From positions 1 to 61,205 of the forward strand of contig JBCDJG010000029.1 in NCBI GenBank assembly GCA_038748065.1: a stretch of DNA of 61,205 nucleotides, in the 5' to 3' direction. The stretch comes from JBCDJG01 sp038748065. Its GTDB lineage: Bacteria > Pseudomonadota > Gammaproteobacteria > Pseudomonadales > Halieaceae. The notes beneath the pieces were generated by a model, which saw only the letters and a list, made by a program, of their open reading frames with translations, ran no database searches and was not told where the DNA came from. The position numbers were made by a program, and so were the translations under genes. Of this stretch, positions 54,257 through 61,205 are shown one piece after another. Positions within the stretch are counted from its first letter, which is position 1. Every line of letters begins with the position of its first letter.

Positions 54257-54919
54257 ATGAACGAGCAATTGGCAAAACGACAAAAGCGTGGTGTGCGGCT
54301 GACGGTTGTTCTGGTGTTGGCTTTTATCCTGGTGATCGTTGCCGGTTTCGTGAACCGCATCCAGCAGCCGCGAGTGATGTCCGTCAGCGAGATGAAGATT
54401 AATGGCACCTTCCTGCTGGAACCGCCGCGTTCGCTCCCCGAATTCGAGTTGCTCGATCATCACGGTGAGGCCTTCACCCGCGAGAGCCTTGAGGGCGCCT
54501 GGACCCTGGTCTTCTTTGGGTTTACCTACTGTCCAGACATCTGCCCGGCGACGATGGCGTTTATGGACCAGTTTGTTGGTCAGCTGGAAGGTACCGAGGT
54601 CGCCGATACCGAAGTCGTGATGGTTTCTGTGGACCCGGCCAGGGATACGATCGAACAGTTAGCGAGCTATGTGCCCTATTTCAATCCAGCGTTTACCGGG
54701 GTCACGGGTGAGTTTCTGGATGTACACCGCTTTGCCACGGCCCTGAACACCCCATTCCGCAAGGTGCCGGGCGATGGGGAAGAGTACCTCGTGGATCATA
54801 GTGCCAATGTGGTACTAATTAATCCACGAGGCGATTATCACGCCTTCTTCAAGGCGCCGCTCGATTTAGCGAAGATGAAGACCACCTATCGTTCCATAAG
54901 AGTACTATGGGATATCTAG
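54257..54919 (+). CDS. Sco1/SenC-family copper chaperone
   Basis: Sco proteins deliver copper to CuA of subunit II and control its thiols. The 220-aa protein has an N-terminal anchor (about 13-33) and a thioredoxin-fold domain with C92-x3-C96 (FTYCPDICPATM) and the third copper ligand H181 (LVDHSANVVLINP). ATG 54257 follows AAGGCGAG. It ends the oxidase assembly run SURF1, Sco-like protein, ctaB, Sco, and overlaps the convergent gene by 4 bp. Confidence 0.94.
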   Translation: MNEQLAKRQKRGVRLTVVLVLAFILVIVAGFVNRIQQPRVMSVSEMKINGTFLLEPPRSLPEFELLDHHGEAFTRESLEGAWTLVFFGFTYCPDICPATMAFMDQFVGQLEGTEVADTEVVMVSVDPARDTIEQLASYVPYFNPAFTGVTGEFLDVHRFATALNTPFRKVPGDGEEYLVDHSANVVLINPRGDYHAFFKAPLDLAKMKTTYRSIRVLWDI

Positions 54920-55248
54920 CGGTTTTCCGACGCTAAGGCCGCACTCAGCCGCCTTTCCATACGCACATCTAATTCCACCGAAACAGCGTCAAGCGACCGC
55001 TCAGATGACAGGTTTGAGGTGTCTTTGACCGTTTCCTGCACCTTAGGGGCGACCCGGCTGCGGCTCAGGGCTCGCAGTAGCACCGGATCGACACCGTAGC
55101 GTGCATTAACAGCGTAGGCCGCCTGCGTGGGCGTCGCGAATGTGCTAGCGGGCTCCTGTGCCTGGGCGTAAACCGAAGAGAGCGCCAGCATGCAGGCCGC
55201 AAGACCTGTCACGCAGAGCACGTAGCGATACAAATTGGCTCGTATCAT
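54916..55248 (-). CDS. Unknown exported 110-aa protein
   Basis: The protein has a clear signal peptide (YVLCVTGLAACMLALSSVYAQA) and a short mature region of about 80 residues with charged, probably helical sequence (AVNARYGVDPVLLRALSRSRVAPKVQETVKD). I do not recognise a family. TAGGAGA is well spaced before the ATG at 55248, and a GTTACC/GGTAAC inverted repeat lies about 20 bp further upstream. It converges with the sco gene. Confidence 0.75.
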   Translation of the reverse strand: MIRANLYRYVLCVTGLAACMLALSSVYAQAQEPASTFATPTQAAYAVNARYGVDPVLLRALSRSRVAPKVQETVKDTSNLSSERSLDAVSVELDVRMERRLSAALASENR

Positions 55249-55568
55249 GATATTTCTCCTAAAAAGTGTTACCTAAATACGGGTACAGGTAACAAATAGA
55301 TCAATGAGCCGTCATTATTGGGCCTTAAGATGACCAATTCAAGACAATTCGTCATGAAAATTCCGAAAAAGAACTATTCTTGAAATGGTAATAATTACAG
55401 GCGTTTACGGCATTAAGAAATTTTGTGGGAGGTGAGAGGCCGCCATTTGTTACCCAGCTGATCGAGAGGTGATGCTAGGTAACATCGAGCTCGCCGTCGC
55501 GCGTGGCAATCTCCGCGGCGATCAGGTTTAATGCCAGACGCTCGCGCAACTCACTCTTTTAGAAGCCT
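55249..55568. other. Gene-free interval between divergent genes, with four GTTACC/GGTAAC hexamers
   Basis: This 320-bp interval between the small exported protein gene (minus) and polA (plus) holds no convincing ORF. It contains an inverted repeat GTTACCT (55268-55274) / AGGTAAC (55287-55293) with a 12-base centre, close to the minus-strand ribosome-binding site. A second pair, GTTACC (55449-55454) / GGTAAC (55478-55483), lies on the polA side. The middle is AT-rich (55330-55430) and likely carries the promoters. Binding by a common regulator is a possibility only. Confidence 0.5.
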
Positions 55569-58289
55569 ATGTCAAAAACGCCCGATCCTATCGTCCTTGT
55601 GGACGGCTCCTCATACGTCTATCGCGCCTTTCACGCGCTGCCCATGCTGACCACGTCTTCCGGCGCCAATACTGGCGCGATTCGCGGAGTAATCAGCATG
55701 CTGCGCCGCCTGTTACAGGATTATCCGGGCAGCCCGGTGGCGGTGGTATTCGATGCCAAGGGCAAGACCTTCCGGGATGAGATTTATCCTGACTACAAGG
55801 CCAACCGACCTCCCATGCCCGATGAGTTACGTGAGCAGATCGAACCTATTCACGCGATTGTGAAAGCGATGGGCCTGCCGTTCATATGCGAGCCGGGCGT
55901 AGAGGCTGACGACGTGATCGGCACCCTGGCCAGGGAGGCCAGCGCGCAGGGCCGGGCTGTGGTTATTTCCACAGGCGACAAGGACATGGCGCAGCTGGTC
56001 GACGGCCACACAACACTGGTGAATACCATGAATGACACCACGCTGGACCCTGACGGCGTGCGTGAAAAGTTTGGTGTGGGGCCGGAGTTAATTATCGATT
56101 TCCTCGCACTTATGGGCGACAAGGTCGACAACATACCGGGCGTCGCGGGGGTTGGTGAGAAGACGGCGCTTGGACTGCTGCAAGGCATAGGCGGGCTTGA
56201 TGCCATTTACGCGGGCCTTGATGACATCGCCCAATTGTCCTTCCGGGGCGCAAAGACCCTTGCGCCAAAACTGGAAGCAGAGAAGGACAAGGCCTACTTG
56301 TCCTACACGCTGGCGACGATCAAGACGGATGTCGATCTGCCAATAAAGGCTGATCAATTGTCGAACAGTGCGGCAGACGATGATGCCCTGAGGGATTGGT
56401 TTACGCGCCTTGAATTCCGCTCCTGGCTGGATGATCTTCTCGAACAGGGTGATGACGCGACCGAGCCTGCGCCCGCTGCCGAGGCGCGCTACGATCTGGT
56501 AACGGATGAGGCATCCTTTCAGAGCTGGTTAAAACGTTTGCAGGACGCAGAGCTTTTTGCGTTCGATACGGAAACGACCAGTCTCGACTATATGGAAGCT
56601 CGCATCGTTGGCGTTTCCTTCGCGGTAGAACCTGGCGAAGCCGCCTATGTCCCCCTTGCTCATGACTACCTGGGCGCGCCGGTGCAGCTCGATCGCGAGA
56701 GGGTATTGGCCGAACTCAAGCCGCTGCTGGAGGATGCATCCAGCGCAAAGGTCGGCCAGAACCTGAAGTATGACGCCAGTGTCCTGGCCAATCACGACAT
56801 TGCCCTGCGCGGCATCCGCTTCGATACCATGCTGGAATCGTATGTGCTTGACTCGACTGCGACGCGACACGATATGGATAGCCTCGCCCTGAAGTATTTG
56901 GGCCGCAGTACGATCCACTTTGAAGATGTCGCGGGCAAGGGTGCAAAACAGCTGACGTTTAACCAGGTGAAGGTCGAAGACGCAGGGCCCTACGCCGCGG
57001 AGGATGCTGATATCACTATCAGCCTGCACAAAACGCTGTGGCCGAAGCTGGAAACCGAAGCATCGCTACGCTCCGTGTTTGAAGAGATCGAGCTGCCGCT
57101 TGTTCCCGTGCTGTCGCGCATCGAGCGTCAGGGAGCCTTGATCTCGCGCGAGCTACTGGTCGAACAGAGCGCAGAGCTGGGTCATCGCCTGGAGGCGCTG
57201 CAGTCAGAGGCCTTTGACTTGGCCGGCCAGGAATTCAACCTCGGCTCACCCAAACAGCTCGGAGAGATTCTCTTCGAGAAGTTGGAACTGCCGATTATCA
57301 AAAAAACGCCGAAAGGGGCGCCTTCAACGGCAGAGGATGTGCTGATTGAACTGGCACTCGACTACCCCTTGCCCAAACTCCTGCTGGAATATCGCAGTCT
57401 GAGCAAGCTCAAGTCGACCTACACCGATAAGCTCCCTGAGATGATCAATCCGCAGACTGGACGGGTTCATACCTCCTACCATCAAGCGGTAGCAGCGACC
57501 GGTCGCCTGTCGTCCTCAGACCCCAACCTGCAGAATATTCCCATCCGCACGGAGGAGGGGCGAAGAATCCGGCAGGCCTTTGTTGCGCCGGAGGGCTATC
57601 GTATTGTGGCGGCGGACTACTCCCAGATTGAACTTAGGATCATGGCGCATCTGTCGGGCGATGATGGCCTGCTAGCGGCCTTTCGCGAGGGGCAGGATGT
57701 CCATCGGGCGACTGCCGCTGAGGTCTTTGAGGTGGGGCTGGATGAGGTTTCCGGCGACCAGCGACGCAAGGCCAAGGCCATCAACTTTGGCCTGATCTAT
57801 GGCATGTCGGCCTTTGGCCTCGCCAAACAGCTGCATTTGGGTCGCAACGAGGCACAGGCCTATATCGACCGCTATTTCGACCGCTATCCGGGGGTGGCTC
57901 AATACATGGACCGAACCCGGGCTATCGCGCGCGAGCAGGGTTACGTCGAAACCCTGTTTGGACGACGACTGTACCTGCCTGAAATAAATGCACGCAACAA
58001 AATGCGCGCCCAGGCGGCGGAGCGTACCGCAATTAACGCGCCGATGCAGGGCTCGGCCGCCGATATCATCAAACGCGCCATGCTCGCGGTGGATGGCTGG
58101 CTGCTGGGAAGTGGCCCGGATGCTCGCATGATTATGCAAGTCCATGACGAACTCGTGCTGGAGGTAGCGACTGCCGAGGTCGACACCGTCTGCCAGGAAC
58201 TGGCGTCTTTGATGGCGGGCGCGGCCGATCTTGCGGTGCCGCTGCTGGTGGAGGCCGGCGTGGGCGCTAACTGGGACGAGGCCCACTGA
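55569..58289 (+). CDS. polA: DNA polymerase I
   Basis: Pol I removes RNA primers and fills gaps in lagging-strand synthesis and repair. The 906-aa protein has all three domains: 5'-3' exonuclease (about 1-290, VDGSSYVYRAFHALP, GVEADDVIGTLA), an intact 3'-5' proofreading domain (about 310-510, FAFDTETTSLDYMEA with the catalytic D-x-E) and the polymerase domain (about 520-906, AADYSQIELRIMAHLSGD, RRKAKAINFGLIYGMSAFGLA, QVHDELVLEV). E. coli Pol I is 928 aa. It is followed by a predicted sRNA and engB. Confidence 0.97.
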   Translation: MSKTPDPIVLVDGSSYVYRAFHALPMLTTSSGANTGAIRGVISMLRRLLQDYPGSPVAVVFDAKGKTFRDEIYPDYKANRPPMPDELREQIEPIHAIVKAMGLPFICEPGVEADDVIGTLAREASAQGRAVVISTGDKDMAQLVDGHTTLVNTMNDTTLDPDGVREKFGVGPELIIDFLALMGDKVDNIPGVAGVGEKTALGLLQGIGGLDAIYAGLDDIAQLSFRGAKTLAPKLEAEKDKAYLSYTLATIKTDVDLPIKADQLSNSAADDDALRDWFTRLEFRSWLDDLLEQGDDATEPAPAAEARYDLVTDEASFQSWLKRLQDAELFAFDTETTSLDYMEARIVGVSFAVEPGEAAYVPLAHDYLGAPVQLDRERVLAELKPLLEDASSAKVGQNLKYDASVLANHDIALRGIRFDTMLESYVLDSTATRHDMDSLALKYLGRSTIHFEDVAGKGAKQLTFNQVKVEDAGPYAAEDADITISLHKTLWPKLETEASLRSVFEEIELPLVPVLSRIERQGALISRELLVEQSAELGHRLEALQSEAFDLAGQEFNLGSPKQLGEILFEKLELPIIKKTPKGAPSTAEDVLIELALDYPLPKLLLEYRSLSKLKSTYTDKLPEMINPQTGRVHTSYHQAVAATGRLSSSDPNLQNIPIRTEEGRRIRQAFVAPEGYRIVAADYSQIELRIMAHLSGDDGLLAAFREGQDVHRATAAEVFEVGLDEVSGDQRRKAKAINFGLIYGMSAFGLAKQLHLGRNEAQAYIDRYFDRYPGVAQYMDRTRAIAREQGYVETLFGRRLYLPEINARNKMRAQAAERTAINAPMQGSAADIIKRAMLAVDGWLLGSGPDARMIMQVHDELVLEVATAEVDTVCQELASLMAGAADLAVPLLVEAGVGANWDEAH

Positions 58290-58309
58290 ATCTTTTTTCA
58301 GGAATTTGT

Positions 58310-58337
58310 GAACTATTCACATTACTGCTGGTCTGAT
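58310..58337 (+). promoter_or_regulatory. SigmaE/AlgU-type promoter for the polA-engB sRNA
   Basis: GAACTA at 58310-58315 and TCTGAT at 58332-58337 are separated by exactly 16 bp. This matches the RpoE/AlgU consensus GAACTT-N16/17-TCTGA at 10 of 11 defined positions. Expected transcription start is near 58343. No sigma70-type pair fits as well. Confidence 0.8.
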
Positions 58338-58342
58338 CCTGT

Positions 58343-58432
58343 GTAGCGCAAGCTACACATCATGTCTCTTTCCCCTCGAGACTTCATGCTGCCCGGCGAC
58401 CTCTCCCCCTATCGAGACGCCGGGCTTTTTTT
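58343..58432 (+). ncRNA. Predicted ErsA/Spot 42-position small RNA
   Basis: A transcript of about 90 nt is predicted. It starts just inside a perfect 8-bp hairpin, TGTGTAGC (58340-58347) / GCTACACA (58352-58359), with a GCAA tetraloop. A C/U-rich single-stranded stretch (CATGTCTCTTTCCCCTCGAG) follows. The terminator stem is GCCCGGCG (58391-58398) / CGCCGGGC (58418-58425), whose loop carries CTCTCCCCC, ending in seven T. It lies between polA and engB, where E. coli has Spot 42 and Pseudomonas has the AlgU-dependent ErsA. The unpaired C-rich segments would suit Hfq-assisted pairing with Shine-Dalgarno regions. Homology to ErsA is inferred from position, promoter class and structure. Confidence 0.8.
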
Positions 58433-58460
58433 ATCGCGGTGCTGGCCTGCCTGCCACCGC

Positions 58461-59114
58461 TCATGCCTCGCTGTCGTCATAGACGCTGGCGTCAGTGAGC
58501 CAGGCATCCAATCTCTGCATCAGATCCTGATGGCCATCGTGCTTGAGCGCAGAGAAAAGCTGCGCGGTCACCAGGTCACCGTGCTCTGCAAGGGCCCTGC
58601 GCACCTGCAGCAGGCTGGCTTTAGCGGGCCCTTTCTTCATTTTGTCTGCCTTGGTCAGGAGCAGGTGGGTGGGCATGTCAGCGGCCAGTGCCCAGTCCAG
58701 CATTTGCGTGTCGAAGGGCTGAAGGGGGTGGCGGGTATCCATCACCAGGACCAGACCGCGCAGGGATTGCCTGCGTTGCAGATAGCTCTCCAACTGTGCC
58801 GTCCACTCACGCTTTACTTTCTCGGGCACTTTAGCGAAGCCGTAACCCGGCAAGTCAACCAGACGCTGGTGGTCACTGAGTTGGAAAAAATTGATCAGTT
58901 GCGTGCGTCCCGGGGTGCGGGACGTACGAGCGAGCTTCTTGTTACCCGTTAAGCTATTGATTGCGCTGGATTTTCCAGCATTCGACCGACCCGCGAAGGC
59001 CACCTCCCAGCCCTCATCGGGCGGACACTGGGGCAGCTTGGCGGCGCTGGTTAAGAAGGCTGCCCGGCGGTAATTCGGCTGCGGGGGAGCGCTGACGTCG
59101 AGCGTTTCGCCCAT
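58461..59114 (-). CDS. engB: Ribosome biogenesis GTP-binding protein EngB (YihA/YsxC)
   Basis: This essential small GTPase acts in 50S subunit assembly. The 217-aa protein has G1 GRSNAGKSS (about 42-50), G2-region TSRTPGRTQLINFF, G3 DLPGYGFAKV and G4 LTKADK. ATG 59114 gives the usual N-terminus, while a longer frame upstream runs through the cytochrome c5 gene antisense and is rejected. It is convergent with polA and the sRNA and divergent from the cytochrome genes. Confidence 0.95.
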   Translation of the reverse strand: MGETLDVSAPPQPNYRRAAFLTSAAKLPQCPPDEGWEVAFAGRSNAGKSSAINSLTGNKKLARTSRTPGRTQLINFFQLSDHQRLVDLPGYGFAKVPEKVKREWTAQLESYLQRRQSLRGLVLVMDTRHPLQPFDTQMLDWALAADMPTHLLLTKADKMKKGPAKASLLQVRRALAEHGDLVTAQLFSALKHDGHQDLMQRLDAWLTDASVYDDSEA

Positions 59115-59127
59115 GTATCCATCGCCT

Positions 59128-59155
59128 TTGATGCAAGAAACAACTTCTATATAAT
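59128..59155 (+). promoter_or_regulatory. Sigma70 promoter for the cytochrome c5-c4 genes
   Basis: TTGATG (59128-59133) and a perfect TATAAT (59150-59155) are 16 bp apart, about 80 bp before the cytochrome c5 start. The site lies just upstream of the engB start on the opposite strand. Confidence 0.6.
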
Positions 59156-59234
59156 GCCACAGCTTTTTTTTCGGCCGAACCGGCACTCGAGCCGTATCAA
59201 CAGCGAACCCACGTAAAGGAACAAACTGAGGTTT

Positions 59235-59531
59235 ATGATGAAAATAGTATTTGCCGCCGTCCTGGCTTTCGCGGCAGCTGGCGCGTTTGCGGATCCCGTC
59301 GTCGACAAGTACAAGAAATCCTGCGCGGTATGCCACGCCGCCGGCGCGGCCAATGCGCCCAAGACCGGAGATGCCGCCGCCTGGGCACCGCGGCTGGAAA
59401 AAGGTATGGATGTTTTGCTGCAGTCCGTCAACAACGGCCTGAACGCCATGCCGCCAAAGGCGATGTGCTTCGACTGCAGCGATGAAGACTACACCGCACT
59501 GATTGATTACATGTCCAAGCCCACCGAATGA
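59235..59531 (+). CDS. Cytochrome c5-family protein
   Basis: This small periplasmic electron carrier has 98 aa, with a signal peptide cleaved near AFAD (about residue 19) and one heme site C30-x2-C33-H34 (CAVCHAAGAANAPKTGD). Two further cysteines (MCFDCSDEDY) are spaced as in the extra disulfide of cytochrome c5. The probable methionine ligand is in AMPPKAM. It precedes cytochrome c4 by 28 bp; both could feed the caa3-type oxidase. Confidence 0.93.
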   Translation: MMKIVFAAVLAFAAAGAFADPVVDKYKKSCAVCHAAGAANAPKTGDAAAWAPRLEKGMDVLLQSVNNGLNAMPPKAMCFDCSDEDYTALIDYMSKPTE

Positions 59532-59559
59532 CTCGGGCGCAACTGATACTGGAATAGCA

Positions 59560-60183
59560 ATGAACAAGGCACTTATTTTCTGCGGCCTGCTCGTAGCGGG
59601 TCTCTATACTGGGTCGGCCACGGCCGGCGACCCCGCGGCTGGAGAAGCAATGACGACGGTCTGCGCCGCCTGTCATGGCCCCGACGGCAACAGCGCAGTA
59701 CCCAACTTCCCCAAGTTGGCGGGACTCGGTGAGAAGTACCTGCTGAAGCAGCTAACGGATATTCGTGATGGGCGTCGTCCTATCGCATCGATGGTGGGCC
59801 AGGTCGATAACATGAGCGATGAGCAACTCGCCGATATCGCAGCCTATTACGCCGCCCAGACGCGGACCAGCGAGCAGGCCAACCCTGACATGATTAAGCT
59901 GGGTGAGCAGATTTACCGGGGCGGCATATCAGATCGCGGCGTCCCGGCCTGCGCGGCTTGCCACTCGCCCAACGGCAAGGGTAACGGCCCTGCGGGCTTC
60001 CCGCCCCTGGCTGGCCAGTACGCTGATTACATTGCGTCCTCGCTACGCGCTTACCGCCAAGGGTATGAAGATCCCGCTGGGCGTACCAACGACGGCGATA
60101 CAATGATCATGCGAGCTACCGCCTTCAAGCTGAGCGATATGGAAATCGACGCGGTTTCCAGTTACGCCTCTGGGCTGCAATAG
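59560..60183 (+). CDS. Diheme cytochrome c4
   Basis: This periplasmic diheme cytochrome has 207 aa, with a signal peptide (about 1-22) and two c-type domains. The heme motifs are C35-x2-C38-H39 (VCAACHGPDGNS) and C131-x2-C134-H135 (ACAACHSPNGKG). Each is followed by a PxLAGxxxxY segment (FPKLAGLGEKYLLKQL, FPPLAGQYADYIASSL) and a methionine ligand (ASMVG, MRATAF). ATG 59560 is the start that leaves a normal signal peptide. A terminator follows. Confidence 0.95.
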   Translation: MNKALIFCGLLVAGLYTGSATAGDPAAGEAMTTVCAACHGPDGNSAVPNFPKLAGLGEKYLLKQLTDIRDGRRPIASMVGQVDNMSDEQLADIAAYYAAQTRTSEQANPDMIKLGEQIYRGGISDRGVPACAACHSPNGKGNGPAGFPPLAGQYADYIASSLRAYRQGYEDPAGRTNDGDTMIMRATAFKLSDMEIDAVSSYASGLQ

Positions 60184-60209
60184 GCGCTGTTGCCGCGGCG
60201 CGACGAATG

Positions 60210-60233
60210 AAGGCGGCCACGGCCGCCTTTTTT
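60210..60233 (+). terminator. Intrinsic terminator after cytochrome c4
   Basis: AAGGCGG and CCGCCTT form a GC-rich stem with a short loop, followed by a run of T to 60233, 27 bp after the cytochrome c4 stop. It separates the cytochrome pair from dsbA. Confidence 0.85.
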
Positions 60234-60301
60234 GTATCATGTAGAACATAGACCGCTTGCAGTTGTCCTACACTGCAGACTAAAACCCAACGGAGAACAA
60301 G

Positions 60302-60943
60302 ATGCTTAAGCGCCGTTTCCTGTCCCTTCTGCTCCTGGTGGCCCTGCCGCTTGGCGCCTGTGCACAATCTGCCAACCAGTGGATTGAGGGAACTCATTAC
60401 CAGTTGATTAGCACGCCCATCCGCACCGCCAACCCCGACAAGATCGAAGTGACCGAATTCTTCTGGTACGGCTGTGGGCACTGCTACAATTTCGAGCCGA
60501 TGATCAGTACGTGGAAAAAAGCCTTGCCGGAAGATGTGTACTTCCGTGGCTCACCAGCGGCTTGGAATGGCCCTATGGAGCTTCATGCCAGAGCTTTTTA
60601 CGCCGCGGAAGCCATGGGCATTCTCGACAAAATGCACATGCCGATATTCCAGGCCCTCAATGTTGACCGCCGTCGTCTTGCCTCCGAGGACGAGATCGCC
60701 TCACTTTTTGCTGCGAACGGTATCGATGAGGCTGAGTTCCGCAAGGCTTTCAATTCCTTCGGCGTCAAGAGCCAGACCAATCAGGCCGGTGCACGGGCCC
60801 GCTCTGCCCAGATCACGGGGACGCCGGAACTGATGGTTAACGGCAAATACCGCATCGATACTCGAGCAGCAGGCTCTCAAGCCAACATGCTTAAAATCGC
60901 TGAGTACCTCATCGAGAAAGAGCGCGCGTCGCTAGGAAGTTGA
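60302..60943 (+). CDS. dsbA: Thiol:disulfide interchange protein DsbA, possibly lipid-anchored
   Basis: DsbA forms disulfide bonds in exported proteins. The 213-aa protein has the thioredoxin-type active site C58-G-H-C61 (FFWYGCGHCYNFEP), the helical insert and the cis-proline loop GTPELMVNGKY. The N-terminus MLKRRFLSLLLLVALPLGACAQ has a lipobox-like L-G-A-C ending at C20, so this copy could be a lipoprotein rather than free in the periplasm. GGAGAACAAG precedes the ATG. It follows cytochrome c4, as in Pseudomonas. Confidence 0.94.
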   Translation: MLKRRFLSLLLLVALPLGACAQSANQWIEGTHYQLISTPIRTANPDKIEVTEFFWYGCGHCYNFEPMISTWKKALPEDVYFRGSPAAWNGPMELHARAFYAAEAMGILDKMHMPIFQALNVDRRRLASEDEIASLFAANGIDEAEFRKAFNSFGVKSQTNQAGARARSAQITGTPELMVNGKYRIDTRAAGSQANMLKIAEYLIEKERASLGS

Positions 60944-60965
60944 TCCGCTCTCCCAGAGCCCCGGC

Positions 60966-61073
60966 GAGGATAGCCGGTAGTATCTCCCGGGACTCGCCGT
61001 GAATACATCCATGTAGGCTCGAGTGAGCCATCCATGGCTCACACGGTCCCGGGAGATACTACCGGCCATCCTC
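60966..61073. repeat. Nested inverted-repeat element downstream of dsbA
   Basis: Two 28-base outer arms (60966-60993 and 61046-61073) are complementary except for one position, with 21 bp perfect inside (60973-60993 and 61046-61066). The 52-base centre holds two more perfect hairpins, each with a CC loop: TACAT/ATGTA (61004-61015) and GTGAGCCAT/ATGGCTCAC (61023-61042). The whole could fold as a four-way cruciform in DNA or RNA. It resembles REP/BIME-like or MITE-like elements. It begins 23 bp after the dsbA stop. Confidence 0.85.
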
Positions 61074-61205
61074 ACCTACCCCTGCGGGTCTATGCGCTCC
61101 GAAGCTCACTATTTTTGCGGAGGCGCTGGTAAAAGCGCGCTTTACCGAATGTAGTGGTTGGGTAAAGGGCGGGGCAGGTAGTTGGGAGCGGGTGGCTTTT
61201 CACAG
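61074..61205. other. Right edge: no confirmed gene
   Basis: I see no supported gene on the plus strand. On the minus strand one frame is open from the window edge to a TAG at 61090-61092 (about 37 codons, Arg-rich end). It could be the 3' end of a gene lying to the right; this is too short to judge. Confidence 0.3.

Noticed and set aside
58461..59567. Longer 368-codon form of EngB
   Set aside because: The extra 151 residues are antisense to the cytochrome c5 gene and its promoter; the family starts at the ATG 59114.

Overview
This window is the replication-origin-proximal arm of a gammaproteobacterial chromosome, moderately GC-rich. It starts at the first codons of dnaA and continues through dnaN, recF and gyrB. 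Several blocks keep the gene order I know from the Pseudomonas origin region: gmhB-glyS-glyQ-lpxL-like; trkA-rsmB-fmt-def with the divergent LysM-dprA-hemF-aroE; coxB-ctaD-ctaG-ctaE-SURF1-ctaB-sco; and polA-sRNA-engB-cytochrome c-dsbA. Protein flavour and inserted modules suggest a marine Cellvibrionales/Halieaceae-type bacterium, but that is inference, not a database result. No rRNA, tRNA, CRISPR array, insertion sequence or prophage is visible.

Layout. 1-6.3 kb: replication initiation and gyrase genes; recF carries two identical 16-bp palindromes matching the ParB-binding parS consensus. 6.3-18.3 kb: a divergent Pil-Chp type chemosensory operon (degenerate sigma54-activator-like protein, unknown 189-aa protein, PilG-like receiver, PilI-like CheW, PilJ-like receptor, a ChpA split into two proteins, ChpC-like CheW). 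It has no methyltransferase or methylesterase gene, and the receptor tip departs strongly from the canonical motif. 18.3-22 kb: small unknown proteins, a chalcone-isomerase-like/TonB fusion and a DUF456-type membrane protein. 22-27 kb: a wrecked TonB-dependent receptor, then an intact FecI-FecR-transducing receptor cassette. 27-46.9 kb: housekeeping (rmuC, heptose phosphatase, glycyl-tRNA synthetase, acyltransferase, djlA, potassium uptake, RsmB/Fmt/Def, dprA, hemF, aroE, MATE pump). 47-54.9 kb: an aa3/caa3-type cytochrome c oxidase operon with its assembly factors but without heme A synthase. 55-61 kb: polA, a predicted sRNA in the position of Spot 42/ErsA, engB, cytochromes c5 and c4, dsbA, and an elaborate nested inverted repeat at the right edge.

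How it fits together. The left part serves replication and segregation. The chemosensory operon probably controls type IV pilus or surface-linked behaviour. The Fec cassette and TonB-like protein belong to outer-membrane nutrient uptake. The oxidase cluster, c-type cytochromes, hemF and the Cox11/Sco/SURF1 factors together support aerobic respiration. The strongest new candidate is the roughly 90-nt sRNA between polA and engB. It has a textbook envelope-stress (sigmaE/AlgU type) promoter, a perfect 5' hairpin with a GCAA loop, pyrimidine-rich single-stranded stretches and a strong intrinsic terminator.
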